29,274 nt of DNA from Alangreenwoodia sp964438605 (lineage in GTDB: Bacteria > Bacillota > Clostridia > Peptostreptococcales > Anaerovoracaceae): contig CAYTKT010000023.1 in NCBI GenBank assembly GCA_964438605.1, positions 1 to 29,274 of the forward strand, in the 5' to 3' direction. The translations under genes and the position numbers were made by a program. How positions within the stretch are numbered: the stretch's first letter is position 1; each line of letters starts with the position of its first letter. The notes beneath the pieces are model-generated. The model was not told the DNA's origin. It was given only the letters and a program-made list of their open reading frames with translations, and did no database searches. Below, in pieces: positions 25,087 through 29,274 of this stretch.

Positions 25087-27894
25087 CTACAAGCCATACT
25101 TTTTAACGATGTATGCCAGATAATTCTCAATCTCATACCTCGCCGCATCTGGCACCCGTTTTGACAAAATCGCGTCTGGAATGTGAACCGAAGATGTGTT
25201 CTTTTGCGTCTGATGAAATACAATCCGCTCCTCGTCAAGATGCAGCGCCTGAATCTCATAGCCGCTTTCGAGCCACGCCTGACTGATGCACTCAAACCCC
25301 GTTCTTCTCCAGAAGGATTTGTGATGTTTGGCCGCGCCGAGCTTTTCCCCCAGAATATTTTCGATTTCCTCAAACGTCAGCGTGAAAATCGGCTTTGTGC
25401 AGTCGAGAAAATACTTTGACAACGGTAGGAACTTTTGTCCGGCGGGACGCTGCCCCTTCTGCAATTTGTTCAGAAGTTCCATCAGTTCAGTGGAGCTGGC
25501 GGGTTCCGTATCTGAGCAGATATACTCAACACTTCTATCGGAACAACTCGCGTGAATATATGCAAATCGTTCCACTTTTTTGCCCGTTTCGCGAATATTG
25601 ACAATCTGCTTTTCCTGATCTCGCAGAATCTTTCTGCCGCAATAGGCACACCGGCCCTCCTGTCGCAACCAGATTGCGCGGTAGATTCCCGTGACATTAT
25701 GGATTTCTCGTTCGTGCGTCCGGCGTTCAAAATACTCAGTATGCAGGTAAGGATTCATCCGCACGTTCACTTTTCGGTGAAGGACGGGTATCATGTCGGT
25801 CAGATGTTTCACGCGCACTTCCTTTTTGTTTGGCAGCGCGAAGTAATAGGTGCCGTCCGCTTCCCGGTACCAATATTTTTTTATAATCCGCGCCATACTC
25901 CATTTTGGATGTTTCTTCGCGCACAACTCAAGCAGTGTTACTGTAATATAATTATCGGCCTTTTGAAACGCGCTGTAATTTTCCTCGACTTTATGGTACG
26001 TTGTCCATCCGGTTATCTTCTGATTCAGCTTGCGAATCAAAGATTGCTGAGAACCGGAATGATTAAAAATGGTTTCTTTGATCGTATCTAAAAACCGCTC
26101 GACCGCTTTTTCCGACGGATATACCACGATCTGATCATCCTCTCGGACATATCGCCGCGACATAAACTCAAATCCTTTGTTTGTGTTAATGATTCGCGTT
26201 TTCTTTTCTGATAAGGCCAAACCGCGAACACGCAGAAAATCGTTGACGATGCTGATGAGAGCGTCCGCTTCGTCAAAGCTCCGCGCTGTAATAATAATAT
26301 CGTCGGCGTATCGAATTACCTCATGCTCGGTAGATGTCTGCGTCTGAATAAATTCCTTCAGGCCGCACAGCGTCATATTTGCAATAATCGGCGAAATGCG
26401 GCACCCAACCCCGACTCCCACATCGGAAGGATACAGAAAATCAGAAAAAATGTACCCGGCCTTCAGAAATTCCTGCAATACTTTCTTCTGCATCGGAATA
26501 TGTTCCAACATCCACTGGTGGCTAATGCTGTCGTAGCACTGCCGAACATCGCTGACGAGAACCCAGGCCGGCGCATCTTCCCCGGATAAAATGGTTTTAA
26601 TCCATTCATTCATGTCAAACGTGGAACGCCCTTTGTGGAACGCAAACGAATACGGATCGTCCCACACTTCGGCAATCGGGTCAAGTGCATATGCGTACAA
26701 CGTCTGCATCGCTCGATCCTTCCAGGTTTCCAGATGAATCCTTCTCGTCTTGCCGCCTTTTGTTTCAAGAAACATCAACCGAGCGGGGAGAGCATGATAA
26801 TGCTGAGGGGACAGCGACATCGCAGCAATCATTTTGTCGTGGGAAGTCTGCCAGCGAACCCCGTCAACCCCCGGACCGGAGGCGGAATTGCATATGTGTC
26901 GAACCGCAAGCAGTCTGGCATTAAGTGATGAAATAATGTGTCCCTGCCATTTCGTGACAGATTCACCGTTATGTGCCGCTTTTGCAAGCTGTTGCTGCAT
27001 GGAAAACAACTCATCTTGAGCTTGTTTCCAATCAATATTGTCCCATAAGTCGGAAAGATCACCTTTCTGGAATAATTGTGTAATGATGCCTTCATCATTA
27101 AAGTCAAGATGAAACCTATGTAAGGTTTCAATGACCAAATCGATTTCCAGATAAATAGGACAATGATCTGACCCGTACATTTGCGACATCATATCGCACT
27201 CTCTGATCTGTTTCCGTAAATTATCGGAAACAAAAAAATAATCAAGTCGCCACCCGCGATTTTCCTGCCGTTTATTTTGGCGTGGGGACCACCACGTATA
27301 CTGTTCCTCCTCGTCGGGATGAATCTCGCGATAAGCGTCGCGATGCCCCAGTTCAATCAGCTTCAGCAGATTTTCCCGTTCCAGAGCCTGAAAGTCGTTG
27401 CCGCTGTCGCTATTTTTGTTCTCGGCGTAGATGTCGCTGTCGGATAACGTTGCATTGAAATCGCCGCAGATAATGACAGGTTTGCGGTGATTGAGTTTTT
27501 GTATATATAACAAAAACTGTTCATCCCATTCCTGCCGATAATCTGACCGTTCCGGCACATGGAACGGATTAGGAGCATAGCAATTAACGACAAAAAAGTT
27601 AATATATTCAAGCGTGATAATGCGCCCCTCGTAATCGAGAAGCCGATCATCCATTTTATAAGATACCGATAATGGTTCTTCCTTCACAAAGCAGGCTGTT
27701 CCAGAATACCCCTTTTTTGTTTTACAACATGACCAAAAAGAAGTATACCCCTCCGGTACGAGTTCGTATAAAGGAAGGTCTACCTTTGTTTCCTGAAAAG
27801 CAAATATATCAACCGTTTCGTCTTGCAGCAGCTCCGGCAGTCCGTGAGAATAGGCCGCACGAATCCCGTTTACGTTCCATGATACTATTTTCAT
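25087..27894 (-). CDS. exonuclease III - group II reverse transcriptase/maturase - HNH-like zinc module fusion
   Basis: A 935-residue single frame. Residues 1-253 are a complete exonuclease III/AP-endonuclease: Asn7, Glu35 (QETK), Tyr106 (NCYAP), Asp145 and Asn147 (GDFN), Asp218 (LDYFF), Asp243-His244 (SDH). Residues 280-345 are the N-terminal domain of group II intron reverse transcriptases. 370-580 is the polymerase with FAFHKGRS, Asp449 (VSDVRQCYDSI) and YADD (529-532). 595-675 is the maturase X domain. 725-790 is an HNH-like zinc module with Cys749, Cys752, His781, Cys784, but reading IVNI where a His-His pair is expected. 820-895 is a small extra domain (LTFEEIENILGEKL ... QAWLESGY) resembling DUF7662, naming uncertain. 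GGTGGGAG precedes the ATG. No 5' ribozyme lies upstream and no sense-strand domain V follows. Confidence 0.9.
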   Translation of the reverse strand: MKIVSWNVNGIRAAYSHGLPELLQDETVDIFAFQETKVDLPLYELVPEGYTSFWSCCKTKKGYSGTACFVKEEPLSVSYKMDDRLLDYEGRIITLEYINFFVVNCYAPNPFHVPERSDYRQEWDEQFLLYIQKLNHRKPVIICGDFNATLSDSDIYAENKNSDSGNDFQALERENLLKLIELGHRDAYREIHPDEEEQYTWWSPRQNKRQENRGWRLDYFFVSDNLRKQIRECDMMSQMYGSDHCPIYLEIDLVIETLHRFHLDFNDEGIITQLFQKGDLSDLWDNIDWKQAQDELFSMQQQLAKAAHNGESVTKWQGHIISSLNARLLAVRHICNSASGPGVDGVRWQTSHDKMIAAMSLSPQHYHALPARLMFLETKGGKTRRIHLETWKDRAMQTLYAYALDPIAEVWDDPYSFAFHKGRSTFDMNEWIKTILSGEDAPAWVLVSDVRQCYDSISHQWMLEHIPMQKKVLQEFLKAGYIFSDFLYPSDVGVGVGCRISPIIANMTLCGLKEFIQTQTSTEHEVIRYADDIIITARSFDEADALISIVNDFLRVRGLALSEKKTRIINTNKGFEFMSRRYVREDDQIVVYPSEKAVERFLDTIKETIFNHSGSQQSLIRKLNQKITGWTTYHKVEENYSAFQKADNYITVTLLELCAKKHPKWSMARIIKKYWYREADGTYYFALPNKKEVRVKHLTDMIPVLHRKVNVRMNPYLHTEYFERRTHEREIHNVTGIYRAIWLRQEGRCAYCGRKILRDQEKQIVNIRETGKKVERFAYIHASCSDRSVEYICSDTEPASSTELMELLNKLQKGQRPAGQKFLPLSKYFLDCTKPIFTLTFEEIENILGEKLGAAKHHKSFWRRTGFECISQAWLESGYEIQALHLDEERIVFHQTQKNTSSVHIPDAILSKRVPDAARYEIENYLAYIVKKYGL

Positions 27895-27929
27895 GATACT
27901 CCCACCCCAATATCCTTGCCCAAGATTTT

Positions 27930-27962
27930 ATTCTATTTTATCACAAACGAGCGACAAATCAA
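27930..27962 (-). promoter_or_regulatory. possible promoter of the fusion gene
   Basis: On the minus strand TTGATT (27962-27957) and TAAAAT (27940-27935) with 16 bases between; an overlapping alternative is TTGTCG/TAGAAT, also 16 bases. About 40 bases upstream of the start codon. Only moderate matches. Confidence 0.35.
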
Positions 27963-27998
27963 TCACGTCAAAAAGGACGCTTCAATTTGTTATGAGGA

Positions 27999-28027
27999 TT
28001 GATATATTTGCGGAATTTTCGTATAAT
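27999..28027 (+). promoter_or_regulatory. strong sigma-A type promoter for the MNT/HEPN pair
   Basis: TTGATA at 27999-28004 and a perfect TATAAT at 28022-28027 with a 17-base spacer. It leaves a leader of about 145 bases before the first start codon. Confidence 0.7.
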
Positions 28028-28123
28028 AATATCATAAAGTAGTCTGCTCCCAGCCACGCGGAGTGAAACAGTAGTTCGCTACCGACCATGCGAAGCACAA
28101 ATAGGTCGTGAAAAAGTTATTAG

Positions 28124-28157
28124 GCCTCTGCTGTTTCAAGCAAGAGGCTTAATTTTT
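28124..28157 (+). terminator. attenuator-like hairpin in the leader of the MNT/HEPN operon
   Basis: GCCTCTGCT (28124-28132) pairs with AGC-A-AGAGGC (28139-28148), one bulged A, six-base loop, then TTAATTTTT. It lies between a strong promoter and the first gene, so it should lower read-through unless countered. Further small stems (CTCC/GGAG and CGACC/GGTCG) lie upstream in the leader. Confidence 0.55.
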
Positions 28158-28180
28158 ACGAAGAAATTGGGGCAAAAGAT

Positions 28181-28483
28181 ATGAATAATCACGTATTTAC
28201 ATTGGAAAATATTATAAGTTTAGTGAAACCCGTTGCTGAAAAATACAATGTACAGGAAATTTATCTTTTTGGTTCCTATGCAAGAGGAGAAGCAGAGGAT
28301 AGCAGTGACCTGGACTTTCTTGTGTATGGCGGAGAAAACTTCAAACTTACAATGATTTTTGCGCTTGCCGAGGAATTACGAGAAGTTTTACAGAAAGATG
28401 TAGATGTATTTGAAATACATGAACTGAACACGGACAGCGAATTTTACAATACCGTCATGAAAGAGAGGCTACGGATTGCATGA
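28181..28483 (+). CDS. mntA: MNT-type nucleotidyltransferase antitoxin
   Basis: A 100-residue minimal nucleotidyltransferase. It has the family active-site motif GSYARGEAEDSSDLD (residues 31-45) with Asp43 and Asp45, and a third acidic strand DVDVFEIHEL (Asp73/Asp75). Antitoxins of this type (type VII systems) add AMP to a tyrosine of the partner HEPN toxin. The stop overlaps the toxin start as ATGA, giving tight coupling. The ribosome site is weak (GGGGCAAAAG). The gene and its neighbour are clearly more AT-rich than the core genes, consistent with transfer. Confidence 0.88.
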   Translation: MNNHVFTLENIISLVKPVAEKYNVQEIYLFGSYARGEAEDSSDLDFLVYGGENFKLTMIFALAEELREVLQKDVDVFEIHELNTDSEFYNTVMKERLRIA

Positions 28484-28818
28484 AATATTCAGATCAACAG
28501 CGTATTCAAAAGATATATGACAATGCTGTGAAATTACACGGGTATATAGCAGACAATGGTATTACCAAGGAAAATTTAACGAAAGATTTTTCTGTCCAAT
28601 GGCTTGTTACAACACCTCTTTATAATATCGGTGAACATGTTTATAATTTATCTAAAGAGTACAAAGAGGCTCACAATGAAATCCAATGGTCAATGATTGC
28701 CGGAGTAAGACATCGTTTAATCCACGATTATGATGGTACAAATTGGAATATAATCGCTGATATTGTTTTTGAAGAATTGCCGATTTTGATAAAACAATTA
28801 GAAAAAATTAACAACTAA
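28480..28818 (+). CDS. hepT: HEPN-domain ribonuclease toxin
   Basis: A 112-residue all-helical HEPN protein. The catalytic RX4HXY motif is intact: Arg77, His82 and Tyr84 in RHRLIHDY. In the characterised HepT/MntA pair the toxin is an RNA-cleaving enzyme and the motif tyrosine is the AMPylation target, so Tyr84 is the predicted modified residue. Length and order (antitoxin first, four-base overlap) fit the family. It may serve phage defence or plasmid/island maintenance; the sequence does not tell which. Confidence 0.88.
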   Translation: MKYSDQQRIQKIYDNAVKLHGYIADNGITKENLTKDFSVQWLVTTPLYNIGEHVYNLSKEYKEAHNEIQWSMIAGVRHRLIHDYDGTNWNIIADIVFEELPILIKQLEKINN

Positions 28819-28994
28819 CCATGAAATACGAACTCTCATCGCTTGACAAATTATATTGTTTTAAATTATAGGGAGTATCCCAAGGTTTGTGTAAACCTCC
28901 ATCCTGATAGGCAGCCTTTTTAAATACACCATGACACCCGCGCCGAACACTGTAATTTCAAAAAATGCAGGATTCCGTTCACTTCTCGATCGAG
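28819..28994. other. gap after the toxin gene
   Basis: AT-rich at first, with a TTGACA at 28843-28848 but no convincing -10 box, and a perfect six-base hairpin AGGTTT-GTGT-AAACCT at 28883-28898 that lacks a U-run. No gene is supported. Confidence 0.3.
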
Positions 28995-29057
28995 TAGGAG
29001 GCGGTGATTAGCCGCCGTCCTCTCACACCACCGTGCGTACCGTTCGGTACACGGCGG
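28995..29057 (-). mobile_element. group II intron 3'-end remnant (domains V-VI), copy 2
   Basis: Read on the minus strand. Domain V is 29057-29028: an 8-bp lower stem with one G-U (CCGCCGTG with CACGGTGG), a two-base CG bulge on the 3' side, upper stem TACC/GGTA and loop GAAC. The linker GTGAGAGG follows, then a domain VI-like hairpin GGCGG/CCGCC and the end CTCCTA. The two-base bulge position fits domain V, but the stem is four bases shorter than the usual 34-nt form. No 5' intron domains are present in the ~45 bases to the neighbouring gene fragment, so this is an orphan 3' end. Confidence 0.65.
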
Positions 29058-29099
29058 TTTCAACAGTTGACGTGTACGGACTGATACGCGATGGCTAGG

Positions 29100-29274
29100 T
29101 CATAAAAACCTGAAAGTAATGCCGAAATCTCCTTTCAGAATATGTCCGATTTCATGGAATAATGTAAACCAGAAAGTATCCGCAAAGTGTCTCCGGTCGT
29201 TTACCATAAGTAAAATTTTTCTATTCATTTTTTTCGTCGCGCCGTTTATTCCTGAATTTTTAAGATTCGGAAGA
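29100..29274 (-). pseudogene. ImmA/IrrE-type metallopeptidase fragment (HigA-like), truncated
   Basis: A frame entering from the right edge encodes 57 residues: LPNLKNSGINGA, then FADTFWFTLFHEIGHILKGD and a stop after GITFRFL. HEIGH is the HExxH zinc site of ImmA/IrrE peptidases, and the TFWFTLFHEIGH context is that of long HigA-like XRE antitoxins with this C-terminal domain. The domain normally continues for dozens of residues beyond HExxH. Here it stops about 43 bases from the intron remnant, so the 3' end appears lost. The 5' part is outside the window. Confidence 0.6.

Noticed and set aside
25087..27894. Ordinary self-splicing group II intron with its encoded protein
   Set aside because: No intron 5' domains are seen upstream of the gene (only ~290 bases to a divergent gene), and the nearest downstream domain V is on the opposite strand.
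25087..27894. Retron or abortive-infection reverse transcriptase
   Set aside because: The N-terminal domain before the polymerase and the X/maturase domain after it are those of group II intron proteins; no msr-msd-like RNA is evident beside it.

Overview
The window looks like a Bacillota (Firmicutes) chromosome, most likely a gut-type member of the Clostridia. The support is strong AGGAGG-type ribosome sites, sigma-A promoters with 17-bp spacers, an Aquifex-type aconitase paired with an isocitrate dehydrogenase, a B. subtilis yce-like Ter stress cluster, and many short mobile remnants. No rRNA or tRNA is visible, so genus is not assigned. The first ~74 bases are unusual G/C homopolymer sequence and may be a contig-end artefact.

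Left part (75-7662, mostly + strand): a small unknown gene, a stand-alone SWIM zinc-finger protein, then aconitase, isocitrate dehydrogenase, a GntR/FCD regulator, endonuclease III and diaminopimelate decarboxylase. Aconitase and isocitrate dehydrogenase form the citrate-to-2-oxoglutarate branch that feeds glutamate. A perfect palindrome, ATTGTATACAAT, overlaps the -10 box of the aconitase promoter. It is a good candidate operator for the GntR protein encoded just downstream. An ~830-bp stretch of decayed DNA follows.

Centre (8490-21086, all +): a rhomboid protease, then a Ter stress-response cluster: a YceG-like protein built of three internal repeats, TelA, three TerD paralogues, a P-type calcium-type ATPase, a HAD phosphatase, a TRSP-type phosphoribosyltransferase and a StiP/PELOTA protein. 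The last three overlap each other and correspond to part of the predicted nucleoside-like metabolite module of Ter systems. A terminator closes the cluster. A short unknown gene with its own strong promoter follows.

Right part (about 21900-29274) is accessory DNA. It holds an IS256-type transposase remnant, a minus-strand AAA-ATPase/PD-(D/E)XK gene bracketed by ~155-bp direct repeats, and the most unusual item in the window: a 935-residue minus-strand protein. That protein joins a complete exonuclease III/AP-endonuclease domain, a group II intron-type reverse transcriptase with maturase domain, an HNH-like zinc module that lacks its expected histidine pair, and a further small C-terminal domain. 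Divergent to it is an AT-rich MntA/HepT (MNT/HEPN) toxin-antitoxin pair with a strong promoter and an attenuator-like leader. Near-identical 53-bp copies of a group II intron 3' end lie in inverted orientation on either side of this segment. The window ends in a truncated ImmA/IrrE-type peptidase.

No ribozyme is visible in the usual position around the reverse transcriptase, so it is best read as a free-standing or trans-acting derivative. Its AP endonuclease plus reverse transcriptase layout resembles eukaryotic LINE proteins.
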